Assembly: GCF_026151205.1 (NCBI RefSeq)
Contig: NC_087075.1
Coordinates: 12,818,303-12,882,302 of the forward strand
Direction of reading: 5' to 3'
DNA: 64,000 nt
From: Bolinopsis microptera
Taxonomy: Eukaryota > Ctenophora > Tentaculata > Lobata > Bolinopsidae
The notes beneath the pieces are model-generated. The model was not told the origin of the DNA and did no database searches. It worked only from the letters and a program-made list of their open reading frames with translations. The position numbers and the translations under genes are program-made. This document shows positions 57,001 to 64,000 of the stretch, one piece after another; position 1 is the first letter of the stretch, and each line of letters begins with the position of its first letter.

Positions 57001-60000
57001 GATTGGGAACCTGATTATGCAGTAAACTCTGCGACTCTTGATGAACCAGTTATAGAACGTTGTATTCCGAGAGAGAGTCAGTATGAAGAACCAGTATATT
57101 ATAAGACTCAATCTTACGAGCTTTTGGAAGCAGTATGTCCTGCGATTCTTCAATATGATGAACCAGTAGAAAGTAGGACTCCAATTATGAAAAGAGCTGA
57201 ACCAGTGGTTTATGAAATGACAAGAGAGATTCCTGAACCAGTGGTTTATGAAATAACAAGGGAGAGTCCTGAACCAGTGGTTTATGAAATCACAAGGGAA
57301 CCTGAACCAAAAATATATTTAAAATCCGAGATTTTATCTGCAGTATGTTCTGCGACTCTTCGATATGATGAACCAGTAGATTATAAGACTCAATCTTACG
57401 AGCCTATATATAGAGTAGAACCTGCGACTTATCAGAGATACTTAGATCCAGAGGATATAGTACATCCTGAAGCTGATTTTGCAATCGACATACCCGAAAA
57501 CGATGCAAATCGTCAAGAATACTCTGATAATGTCCAAGTGAAAATAGAGCGTGCGGTATGCCCTGCAACTCTTCATGCCATTCCTAACTTCATGCCTCTG
57601 TATAAATATGCTGATACTGACAGTAAGTATTTCGTAGCTGTTAAAGAGGGTCACCGTCGTAGGGACACTCATTTAAGACTGGAACATTTGCGCGAAGAAT
57701 TCGGTTACTCTACAGATGAGGTTAACAAACAAGGAGAGGGCAAGTGGGGCCCTCTCCAACTAGCTGCTGCTTTTGGAGACGTAGACATTGTGGAGGAGCT
57801 GTGTAAGTACAGACGTATAGATCTAGTACAGCAGGATGATGATGACGATACGCCGCTCCATACTGCTGCTTATTGGGATTATGATAGCACGATTGAAATT
57901 ATCTTGAACAGAGCTAAGGATCCAGATGAGGCGAGACTTGCTATAAATATGTCTAACAAAGCCAAGGAGACTCCATTTACTTTCGCCGCAACGCGCTATC
58001 ATAAAAAATCATGTGCTATGATGATCAGGTACAGTCCTCCTCTTGCTTACACATTTCATTTCGTTCATCCTGGGCGGAATCCTGGCACGCACAATGTAGA
58101 AAAAGAAAAAGACAGTGGAATATTTGGAAAATTGCGAACGAAAGAGGCAGTGAAAAATTTTGAGAAAATGAATGAACACATTATTAAGTATCACCAGCGA
58201 AACGGTCAAGGCAAATCCTCTATCAATATCATGATAACTAAAATGCCAGAGTTGGTATTCGAAATCCTGGATAAATCGATAATCACAACTAAAACTGCTG
58301 TCCTCACTAAAAGTAGCAAAGGTTCTGAAAATAAGCATGAAGACATTCAGCGAGTCATCGTTGACTTCGGAGCATTGGAAAACTACGGCGAAGAGGAAAA
58401 GGAGGAGAAAAAGGAAACGAAAGACTCCGAAGTATTGGAAAAAAAAGATGAAAAGGAGCCTCTTGTGACTGTCAATGCGGAGAAGGAGGAGAAAAATACG
58501 AAGAAGAAGGAGAAAAGGGACAAGAAGGAGGAGGAGGAAACAGGAAAGCCTCTAACTTCGGGATATTATAAGCACGGTTCAAACCCGCTCCAGATCATGG
58601 CAAAGATGAATCATAGTCTTCTCACACATCCAGTGGTAGAAGCTTTGATCGTTACAAAGTGGGAAAAATTTGCCAGAACTTACTTCTACATTTTCACCTT
58701 CCTTCTTTACCTTATCTTCTTCTCTGTGCTGATGGGATATCAGTCCACTCAAATCAAACCATTTGAACTTTTGGAAAATGACAAAGCTATTACATCCTGG
58801 ATTGAAAATTCTAGCCATACTTGTGATGAATTTCCCGATGGCTGCTCAAAGAAGAAATCTGGAGAGTGTGATATCTTTGGATACATACTTTTGGTGATGT
58901 CTGCTATTCGCCTATTTCTTGAGCTTCTGGATCTCCTCGATAATGTTTTCAATGGATCAGATCTTGATAGTGGAAGTAATAGCCCTCTTGAAACTGGCAG
59001 AGCGTGGTTGCAAGGTTTGATGAACTATCTTATTGACCCTGAGAACTATTTAGAGGTTATCTTATACGGCAGCTGTCTGTTTTTTTCTCTCAATGTGCTG
59101 GAACCGCAAAGTGTCATGTCCCCTTTTCATTGGAAGATTGGAGCTCTCTCCGTTCTAACCAGCTTTATTAACCTCCTCCTTCTTCTACAAGTATTCCCGA
59201 ATATTGGAATATACATCATCATGTTCTTCAAAATAGCATGGACATTCGTCTCAAAGATATTATCCTTGCTAGTTTTCTTCTTGATCGCCTTTATGGTGGT
59301 ATTCCACATGCTGTTGAGCCACACAAATGTTTTTAGGAAAATACTGTCCGCAGATGCTATCTTCAAGACCTTATCTGCGGGAGTATCTGGAGTCGAATAC
59401 GACGATTACGCCGACCAAGAAATGATTTACCCAACAACAACGCTGGTGGGTCTCATTGCTTTCGCTCTGTTTGTCCAAGTTCTCTTCTTGAATCTTGCAA
59501 CTGCTCTGGCAATAGGAGATGTGGATGCAATCCGAAGTGGAGCGGAAAAGGCCATCAATGCACTTAAAATCAAGCACATCTATAATGCAGAGAGAATAGT
59601 GAATCTCATACAGTGGGTCGCCAAACCCATCTATTGTGGAAGTGCTCTAAACTTTCTAGAACATCAGAAACGATTCCGAAACATGCCAGCAAAGAGATTT
59701 AAGGAAGATCGACTTGCATATATCCAAACATGTACAGAGAAATCAGAGAAATCAAAGCTATGTACAAAGAAATGCACAGGGAAATGCACAGAGAAATCTG
59801 AAGATTTGGTCATTCCATTTTCAGATTTTTATGAACAATTTTTTCATAAAAATTTGTAATATAACTGTTAAATGTCGTAGTAATCATAAATCAAGTATTG
59901 TTCTTTAAACTATATGGAGAATAAACTCACGATTTTAGGTTATTTGCACGTTTGGATCGAAGGAGATTTTACAACGGGTATACATTTCAACTAGAAGAAT

Positions 60001-63000
60001 GTTTAATCCTTTATTTTTAGGATAGGAGGGAATAATAAACTGCACTATATTTGTGTTACCACTTATCAGTCTTTTACGATATTTTACAAGTTTTAGATTG
60101 TTTTAAAGTTGTTCAGTAATACAAGATGATAATAATCGCTTACTCGCTTTTGAGAAATGCATGTTGTTTTTAAAATAGTTACTTACAAATGTTTTTGCGT
60201 ATTAGAATATGTGAATTGTGAATCTTTTATAACACTATTCATTAACTCTTAACCTATGTTTGCTTTGATCTACAATTTAAACGGAAATTACATGCCATGT
60301 CTAATGTCGATTGAACTAAAGTGTTAAATACATACAATCAGTCGCAATCGATCATCCCCATCCGAAAGTGACAAATATAAGATGAATTTCAATTGTAGCA
60401 TGCAACGTGAACGTGAAGAGTATCGTTTTTAATTCAACATGACTGCTTTCTCCAAATTCATCGAAGGACAGAGAGGATCTCAACGGCTGGTGGACACGGA
60501 CGGGTACATCTACTCCAGAAAGAAGCCTAAAGTCAAAGATACAGCCATCTACTCTGCTTGGCGATGCCGGAAGAATAACCCTTCTACCAAGTATGAATGG
60601 ACAATAGTAAAAAAGAGGGATTTTAGAGTATGGTTTAGTATCCAACTTAATTATATAATATTATACAAGTTGTTAATGTTTCATCTCCAATACAAGCAGA
60701 TGGTGTCTGGCTTGCTCTTCATGTGACCGATCCGGAGAAATGAACACATTTTTGTGGTGCAGACTGCAGACTCATTCACAGGTCCTTCGACTTCGATAAT
60801 ATCTCATGGATATTATTGGATTTTTAACGATATTTCCTTCCAATCCTGACAGCTTCAAAGCGTGGTTTCACTTCAATCTGTTGAAACAGTTCGTCTACTT
60901 TATCATATAGTTTCTCATCATCAGTCTCCTTTAAACCAAAGATGACAAGGCAACAGGATAAGAGACCTACTTCGGTCCTACTATCAGTTGTCATGGTAAC
61001 TGTAACAAGATATTATCTACTACTACTTCTGTCCTCTTGATACAATACTCTGAACAACCTTTTTCAAGGTTATATTTATTTATAAAAGCAACTTCATTTA
61101 TTACTCCTCATTAGCAGTGTTTCTGAGATCAGAATGGCAATACAGCGATACCAAAAATTTGTAAATCCGAGAAACTAATTATTGTTCGATTACCACCTAT
61201 GACATGTAGTAGCATGTGTAGTAGCAGCAAACTACACAACTAACAGTAAACTTGCAGTGTATCAGGTGCCAAATAGCAATTATATCTATAGTGCCACATC
61301 TAACCGGCCCTAGCTTGCCAGAACTGACCTCAACCAGTCAGCCTGCCACAACTAGTCCTAACCAGCCAATAATAGTATTAACAAGATTCGTCTCAGGATA
61401 GTGTATAACAAGAATTGCGCCCGTTGTTTCGTTTTGGCGGACGCTAGATTTCCATTCACTATAACTATAAATATAATCCAATCAGCTCACTTCATAATAA
61501 TAATATTGATACACATCAGTACACTATACTACGCATGCCACCTACATAAATTGGGCTTATTACCTAATACTATATAGTATATACTACATATTATACATTA
61601 AAATACAGTCGCGCCGCGCATTCATTGACAGGCTAGCTATATACATCATATCTCCGCAAGCAATACTCGCGCGCTGCACTGCGCGCTAGTTGACATGGTT
61701 ACTAACGGAAGTACGTACCGACGACATATTTTAACCCACCTACAACGTTCTCCAAAATCCACGTTTTTCTGCAAAAACGTCCATTCGTAACCTTTCACTA
61801 TTGCCTTTTTATAAATAAAAAGGGTGAACGGAAAAAATCACGTAAATATCAATAGCCCCCCCCCCCCCCCCCCCCCCCCCCTTCAACATCAATATCAATA
61901 TCAATTCACCTAATGATATCGTTTAACCAAGCATTAAGCAGTCCCCTGACAGGGTCTACCTCCGCAAACCAACAAACCTATAAATATCTCGTTTCGTTCC
62001 TCCGTCTGTTTCTGAGCTCCAATAGCCAGTGGTTTGGTGGCAGCGTTACTGCTTATCTGCATCTGTGGGAGTTAACGTCCGCTCATGAGAGGACAACAAT
62101 TTAACAAGCAGTTAAAGTTAGATAATATCTTGTTACAGTTACCATGACAACTGATAATTATATCTTGTTACGGTTACCATGACAACAGATAATATCTTGT
62201 TGCGGTTAACATGACAACTGATATTATTTTCATGGTAACCGTAACAAGTTAATATCAATTGTCCTAGTTATCATAACAAGATTTGTTCAGTTGTCAATAT
62301 TATAAAAGTAACAAAATATTATCGGTTGAGTGAACATAGCAGCTGTATCTATACTAGATATATCAACTTTATCAGTTTTCATGGTCACCGTAATAAAATA
62401 TTGTCTGTTTTCACGGCAGCAGTATCTAGATATTATCAGTTGTCAAGGTAACTGTATCTAGATACTATCAGTTGTCAAGGTAACTGTATCTAGATACTAT
62501 CAGTTATCAAGGTAACTGTATCTAGATATTATCAGTTGTCAAGGTAACTGTATCTAGATACTATCAGTTGTCAAGGTAACTGTATCTAGATACTATCAGT
62601 TGTCAAGGTAACTGTATCTAGATACTATCAGTTGTCAAGGTAACTAGATATTATCAGCGTAATATAACTGCACCATGTATCACCTGATTCAGAAAGTTTA
62701 GTCCCAGGTCGAATATGGCGTCTGGAGAGAAGCCCACTTCTTCCTTGATGTTGTGTACCACCACAGGTTCGTAGTGAACTGTAATAGAACGGCAAATGAA
62801 GTGTGGAGAACGAAGGAGGGGGGGGGAGGGGGCTCCTTAAGTGGAGGTAGTGTTATTGACAGGGGGGCTTCTTAAGTGGAGGTAGTCTTATTGACAGATT
62901 TACACTGCAGGGGATGTGAAACAAACTAACCTAACGTTCTCAGATCTGAGGTGTTCAAACACTGAAAGATCCCAAAGTCAAGATTCTCCTCCAGTAGTTC

Positions 63001-64000
63001 GTGGACTAAGAACAGGTTGGCTCGAATGGCTTTGACGTTGAGAGTGCCACAGTAATCTTTTATTATCTCTGAGATTAGGTTAATTAATTTAATCAGGAGT
63101 ATTAATAAACTGGGACAGTATTGATTGAAGAAATTCTCCGAAAAAATGCCTGTTTCCTGATCACAGATAGAAATTAGAAATAATTCCAACAAACGAGGGA
63201 CAAGAGTAGGCCCATCAGAGTTGGAATGGCCTGACGTCACACCACGTGTCATGACGTCACACTGTATTATGAAGTGCTTATCTCGTATAGGGGGGGGGGG
63301 TTATCGTGAGTATTTTTAAGAGTCCCGACGAAAATGGCAAAATTCTCATTCTCAAAAAAAAATTTGAGCCAGAGAGTGTGCATCTCCAGTTGAAGCTGCT
63401 TGTTGACAGACCGACTTGTCACTTGCATCAGACCGGATTTGAACCCGGGACCTTCTGCATAACACCATCCAGCCGAAAGAATCCCAACATACCGGATAAT
63501 AAATGGAGATACCTGCTAACTCACAAACCTGCTATTCTGCCGAGAGACTCTATAACATAAAGTGGGGAGAGGTCCGGTTCAGCTAGTACCACCACACAGT
63601 AAAGCCCACTACTGAACACAGACACATACGTCTTCTTACCTGGGGGGTAGAAGGGCTCATTAAAATAGCGTGCCTGACAGAATGGAATTATTAGACAGCC
63701 ATTCCTGCCACTAATAACAGTCAGAAAATTTGAATTTTGATGAGGATACTATCTAGCAACAACAGCAGATACTTATGTGTGAATGATTAACGATATGAGT
63801 GGTATGACGTCACACCACGTGTCATGACGTCACACCACGTGACATGACGTCACACCACGTGTCATGACGTCACACCATGTGTCATGACGTCACGTATTGA
63901 AACTTACCAATAACAAGAACTGGAGGTATCCTACTGACACCCTTCTTCTTGATTACATCTATAAAATCCTCTGTAACAGTTCGTGTGAACTGTTGTCTGA
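48074..64000 (-). CDS. AP4M1: AP-4 complex subunit mu-1 (5' end outside window)
   Basis: Exons (minus): A 64000-63908 (partial), B 63639-63590, C 63156-62931, D 62778-62684, E 55225-54992, F 54491-54369, G 54173-54059, H 49226-49070, I 48522-48418, J 48166-48074. AP-4 mu sorts cargo at the trans-Golgi network; the C-terminal mu-homology domain binds tyrosine-type signals. The N-terminal longin-like part reads PPVLVIGKKTYVSVFSSGLYCVV, DYCGTLNVKAI and VHELLEENLDFG (human DYCGSLGEGTI, VYELLDEVLDYG). The mu-homology domain reads IHGSIRLKSFLHGAPDLKIML (human [21 protein letters not shown]), LHFKPPVGECVIFTYIIRG, KNPLPFRMSV, LTIPFPYDV, RVIHWQIPHMDGG and KWARSVTHGENYIFRV-stop. Phases agree except D to E, so a short exon may be missed in that 7.4-kb intron. 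Two plus-strand genes are nested in its introns. Confidence 0.92.
48176..48240 (-). repeat. ATTATAC array between two copies of AP4M1 exon J edge
   Basis: About eight copies of CATTATA separate the real exon J start (CAG-AAACTGAAGGT, 48169-48160) from a second copy of CAGAAACTGAAGGT at 48239-48226. Confidence 0.9.
48545..48812. repeat. 48-bp array in AP4M1 intron H-I
   Basis: About five and a half copies of a unit reading GAATTGTTAGTTACAATTCA then TTTTATTTCTAGCTTTATTT. It begins about 20 bp upstream of the exon I acceptor. Each unit contains an inner GAATTGTAACTAACAATTC-like palindrome. Confidence 0.92.
49205..49568 (-). repeat. 43-bp array with copies of AP4M1 exon H acceptor
   Basis: About nine units. 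On the minus strand each has AACATTTGCAG followed by ATGTTCAGTGATAGGTCT, which is the acceptor and first 18 bases of exon H (true one at 49226). Later units diverge (CATCTTTAAAT). A second array of four units, one with 33 bp of exon (to CCCTTCCCG), lies at 49828-50015. Confidence 0.95.
49617..49644. repeat. C tract of 26 bases
   Basis: A pure C run in the AP4M1 G-H intron, between the two exon H edge arrays. Confidence 0.9.
49828..50185. repeat. Second exon H edge array and MITE piece
   Basis: Four 43-bp units with exon H edge copies (49828-50015) are followed by a relative of the 46149 MITE (AGTAAAACCCCTATTTACCG at 50071 on). One more array unit (50155-50190) follows. The same MITE plus its flank (CAACTGAAAATCATCAGATA) occurs in both places, so flank and element moved together. 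Confidence 0.85.
50186..51150. other. AP4M1 intron DNA with a 23-bp array and a duplicated block
   Basis: TACCTTAGTCTTGAAACCTTAAA repeats about six times at 50685-50815. A block with GATTGGATGCACACGAAATA and TAGTCAGATCCACAACAATA occurs at both 49710-49825 and 50817-50925. No gene seen. Confidence 0.75.
51152..51698. mobile_element. Foldback element with poly-G and poly-C ends
   Basis: Starts with a run of about 26 G and ends with about 22 C. In between, two arms of about 250 bp are near-complements (outer TTTGTGAAACTTGGTTTCGA, inner CAAGATTGGACA..), with a loop near 51420-51460. There is no real ORF; the ORFs on both strands mirror each other. It sits in the AP4M1 G-H intron. Confidence 0.9.
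52030..52794 (+). CDS. Small secreted peptide precursor, 66 aa
   Basis: Two exons: 52030-52096 and 52661-52794. The donor AAG-GTCGGT is weak; the acceptor GTGTTTCCAG is good, and phase 1 agrees. Signal peptide MKVFILLVAVFAVVCVNA, then an acidic propart (IEEEDNFPELEGELPETVDL, MEEEAAEMEMEE), then RR and a basic end GRKKTVRNLKGQGQ. Acidic pro-region, dibasic site and cationic C-terminal peptide is the layout of antimicrobial-peptide and neuropeptide precursors; which one is inference. No Cys remains in the mature part. AATAAA follows at 52810. It is nested in an AP4M1 intron on the opposite strand. Its own intron carries a dispersed repeat (52255-52560). Confidence 0.7.
52255..52560 (-). repeat. 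Dispersed repeat copy 2 (see 16086-16385)
   Basis: Inverse orientation to the copy at 16 kb, same boundaries (AAGCGAGACGATATATATA end and CGAATTAAATAGATAATAAT end). It lies inside the intron of the peptide gene. Confidence 0.8.
52810..52815 (+). terminator. AATAAA poly(A) signal, peptide gene
   Basis: 16 nt after the stop codon, a usual place for a short 3' UTR. Confidence 0.6.
53315..53675. repeat. 29-bp satellite (ACACGTGTAGTAGGGGTGTG)
   Basis: About 12 copies of a 29-bp unit with very low divergence, each containing the palindrome ACACGTGT (E-box core CACGTG). Confidence 0.95.
53676..54011. other. Intron DNA, nothing recognised
   Basis: Part of the AP4M1 G-H intron; contains GTCCGTCCA/ATGTCC short direct repeats near 53850-53885. 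No gene. Confidence 0.4.
54012..54058. repeat. CTTTCA hexamer array at AP4M1 exon G donor
   Basis: Seven copies run directly into the donor: on the minus strand GTGAGTGAAAGTGAAAGTGA. The donor GTGAGT looks like a variant of the repeat unit. Confidence 0.92.
54506..54590. repeat. TAATAT hexamer array
   Basis: About 13 copies of TAATAT, 15 bp upstream of the exon F acceptor. Confidence 0.92.
54755..54990. repeat. 20-bp satellite with CRE and E-box (TGACGTCACACCACGTGTCA)
   Basis: About 12 copies. Each has TGACGTCA (the CREB/ATF palindrome) and CACGTG (bHLH-zip E-box). The array reaches to within a few bases of the exon E donor GTAAGT (54991). The same unit occurs in two other AP4M1 introns (63232-63258, two copies; 63803-63895, about five copies). 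Confidence 0.95.
55226..56787 (+). promoter_or_regulatory. AP4M1 intron DNA and 5' region of the TRPA-like gene
   Basis: Contains a hairpin at 55990-56068 and AT-rich sequence up to the TRP start codon. A purine-rich GAAAAAGAAGCAG and GTAACTA precede the ATG. No intron acceptor is needed, and no TATA box can be named securely. Confidence 0.4.
55990..56068. repeat. Hairpin with 22-bp arms
   Basis: CCAGAAATATAAGAATGGAG and its complement flank a 30-bp loop with its own GAGCTC and GAATTGC pieces. Small foldback or MITE. Confidence 0.85.
56788..59859 (+). CDS. TRPA-like cation channel, single exon, 1023 aa
   Basis: N-terminal 270 residues are low-complexity repeats: AVCPATL-type motif five or six times and EPVVYEITRE three times. 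Ankyrin-type units follow at about 320-345 (GPLQLAAAFGDVDIVEELC), 353-380 (TPLHTAAYWDYDSTIEIIL) and 392-410 (ETPFTFAATRYH). Then NIMITKMPELVFEIL, a Lys/Glu-rich linker (about 535-590), and NPLQIMAKMNHSLLTHPVVEALIVTKW, the TRPA pre-S1 signature. Membrane segments: S1 about 633-651, S2 696-718, S3 754-771, S4 783-803, S5 825-844, S6 884-908. The pore loop is about 848-873 (ADAIFKTLSAGVSGVEYDDY). After S6 comes NLATALAIGDVDAIRSGAEK, then a short tail with CTEKSEKS and CTKKCTGKCTEK. TRPA1 usually has 14-18 ankyrin repeats and many introns; here three are visible and there are no introns, so a retrogene or lineage paralogue is likely. AATAAA at 59920. Confidence 0.88.
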   Translation: MESREYGEAKNLDYEKDYELRVLHEEEEYTTQICEPAVCEITSSPSPELERCPDSRAVCPATLEHYVDCTPDWEPDYAVNSATLDEPVIERCIPRESQYEEPVYYKTQSYELLEAVCPAILQYDEPVESRTPIMKRAEPVVYEMTREIPEPVVYEITRESPEPVVYEITREPEPKIYLKSEILSAVCSATLRYDEPVDYKTQSYEPIYRVEPATYQRYLDPEDIVHPEADFAIDIPENDANRQEYSDNVQVKIERAVCPATLHAIPNFMPLYKYADTDSKYFVAVKEGHRRRDTHLRLEHLREEFGYSTDEVNKQGEGKWGPLQLAAAFGDVDIVEELCKYRRIDLVQQDDDDDTPLHTAAYWDYDSTIEIILNRAKDPDEARLAINMSNKAKETPFTFAATRYHKKSCAMMIRYSPPLAYTFHFVHPGRNPGTHNVEKEKDSGIFGKLRTKEAVKNFEKMNEHIIKYHQRNGQGKSSINIMITKMPELVFEILDKSIITTKTAVLTKSSKGSENKHEDIQRVIVDFGALENYGEEEKEEKKETKDSEVLEKKDEKEPLVTVNAEKEEKNTKKKEKRDKKEEEETGKPLTSGYYKHGSNPLQIMAKMNHSLLTHPVVEALIVTKWEKFARTYFYIFTFLLYLIFFSVLMGYQSTQIKPFELLENDKAITSWIENSSHTCDEFPDGCSKKKSGECDIFGYILLVMSAIRLFLELLDLLDNVFNGSDLDSGSNSPLETGRAWLQGLMNYLIDPENYLEVILYGSCLFFSLNVLEPQSVMSPFHWKIGALSVLTSFINLLLLLQVFPNIGIYIIMFFKIAWTFVSKILSLLVFFLIAFMVVFHMLLSHTNVFRKILSADAIFKTLSAGVSGVEYDDYADQEMIYPTTTLVGLIAFALFVQVLFLNLATALAIGDVDAIRSGAEKAINALKIKHIYNAERIVNLIQWVAKPIYCGSALNFLEHQKRFRNMPAKRFKEDRLAYIQTCTEKSEKSKLCTKKCTGKCTEKSEDLVIPFSDFYEQFFHKNL
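59860..60438. other. 3' flank of the TRPA-like gene
   Basis: AATAAA at 59920-59925 is about 60 nt past the stop. The rest is AT-rich AP4M1 intron sequence. Confidence 0.5.
60439..60726 (+). pseudogene. FLYWCH-type zinc finger fragment
   Basis: Reads SKFIEGQRGSQRLVDTDGYIYSRKK, then YSAWRCRKNN: the F..G..L..DGY.Y...WRC half of a FLYWCH finger. The second Cys and the His pair are missing. A possible GTATGA donor follows at about 60590, so it may be a lone exon. FLYWCH domains are common in MULE-type transposases and in small host regulators; either origin is possible. Confidence 0.45.
60727..61410. other. AP4M1 intron DNA, nothing recognised
   Basis: Includes short CCAGCC/CTAACC pieces near 61310-61365. 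No gene, array or hairpin is clear. Confidence 0.4.
61425..61640 (-). repeat. Dispersed repeat, inverted copy 2 (see 1200-1660)
   Basis: Carries the same blocks as 1200-1660 in reverse complement and in the same relative order. Confidence 0.6.
61855..61881. repeat. C tract of 24 bases
   Basis: Another pure C run, followed by a short AATATC repeat. Confidence 0.9.
62105..62655. repeat. GGTAACTG-based arrays in AP4M1 intron D-E
   Basis: Loose TATCTTGTTACGGTTACCATGACAACTGATA units (62125-62290) are followed by seven clean copies of a 32-bp unit (TATCAGTTGTCAAGGTAACT then GTATCTAGATAC, 62435-62650). The array ends about 30 bp from the exon D donor. Confidence 0.92.
63225..63260. repeat. CRE/E-box 20-mer, short copy in AP4M1 intron B-C
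   Basis: Two copies of the unit of the 54755-54990 array. Confidence 0.9.
63405..63480 (-). repeat. tRNA-derived fragment (SINE-like)
   Basis: On the minus strand the sequence GGTCCCGGGTTCAAATCCGG has a paired T arm and a Pol III B box (GGTTCAAATCC). An anticodon-arm-like CTGGATGGTGTTATGCAG lies before it. The 5' half with an A box is not recognisable, so it is a SINE head or a tRNA relic, not a working tRNA. Confidence 0.5.
63800..63897. repeat. CRE/E-box 20-mer array in AP4M1 intron A-B
   Basis: About five copies of TGACGTCACACCACGTGTCA-type units, ending 10 bp from the exon A donor (63907). Confidence 0.95.

Noticed and set aside
58009-59577. Several minus-strand ORFs of 67-109 aa
   Set aside because: Antisense shadows of the TRPA-like coding sequence.

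Overview
The window is animal nuclear DNA. It is AT-rich and intron-rich, with GT-AG introns, AATAAA signals, LINEs, DNA transposons and very many private tandem arrays. I see no operons, Shine-Dalgarno sites, CRISPR arrays or intact tRNA/rRNA genes. The protein families (single-exon TRPA-like channel, THAP transposase, P2X7-type C-terminal domain, the YGSETW class of LINE) suggest an early-branching invertebrate. A cnidarian is my best guess, with low confidence.

The left half (1-32 kb) is mostly accessory sequence. There are satellites and hairpins (1-4.2 kb), a decayed plus-strand LINE (about 5.6-8.4 kb) and a decayed minus-strand LINE (about 10.8-14.3 kb). A 476-bp array of a 10-bp unit lies at 18.6-19.1 kb. 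A roughly 4-kb DNA transposon (19912-23905) has 20-bp terminal inverted repeats, a THAP-DDE transposase on the minus strand and a P2X7-C-terminal-like ORF on the plus strand. At 24.9-32 kb lies a segmentally duplicated locus for a small secreted protein: signal peptide, coiled coil, and a PLAT-like exon present three times in tandem. It is followed by exons of a Cys-containing extracellular domain.

The right half (32.7-64 kb) holds host genes, mainly on the minus strand. In transcription order these are AP4M1 (AP-4 mu subunit; exons from 64000 to 48074, 5' end outside), GTF2E1 (TFIIE alpha; 46868-42297, ten exons, 383 aa), a TAF1B-like gene fragment between the arms of a long inverted repeat (40644-39201), and RB1CC1/FIP200 (37596-32697, ten exons, 464 aa). 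The RB1CC1 copy has only the N-terminal half of the family. Exon phases agree at every junction I derived except AP4M1 exon D to E. Two plus-strand genes lie inside AP4M1 introns: a 1023-aa TRPA-like channel (56788-59859) and a two-exon 66-aa secreted peptide precursor (52030-52794).

The strongest unusual pattern is that most introns of RB1CC1, GTF2E1 and AP4M1 carry their own tandem array abutting a splice site. In at least seven cases the repeat unit contains the splice site plus 10-50 bp of exon, so acceptors and donors are copied 2-12 times. This could move or multiply splice sites, and in RB1CC1 exon 3 several copies keep the reading frame. AP4M1, TFIIE alpha, TAF1B and FIP200 act in vesicle sorting, Pol II transcription, Pol I transcription and autophagy, so their adjacency implies no shared pathway.
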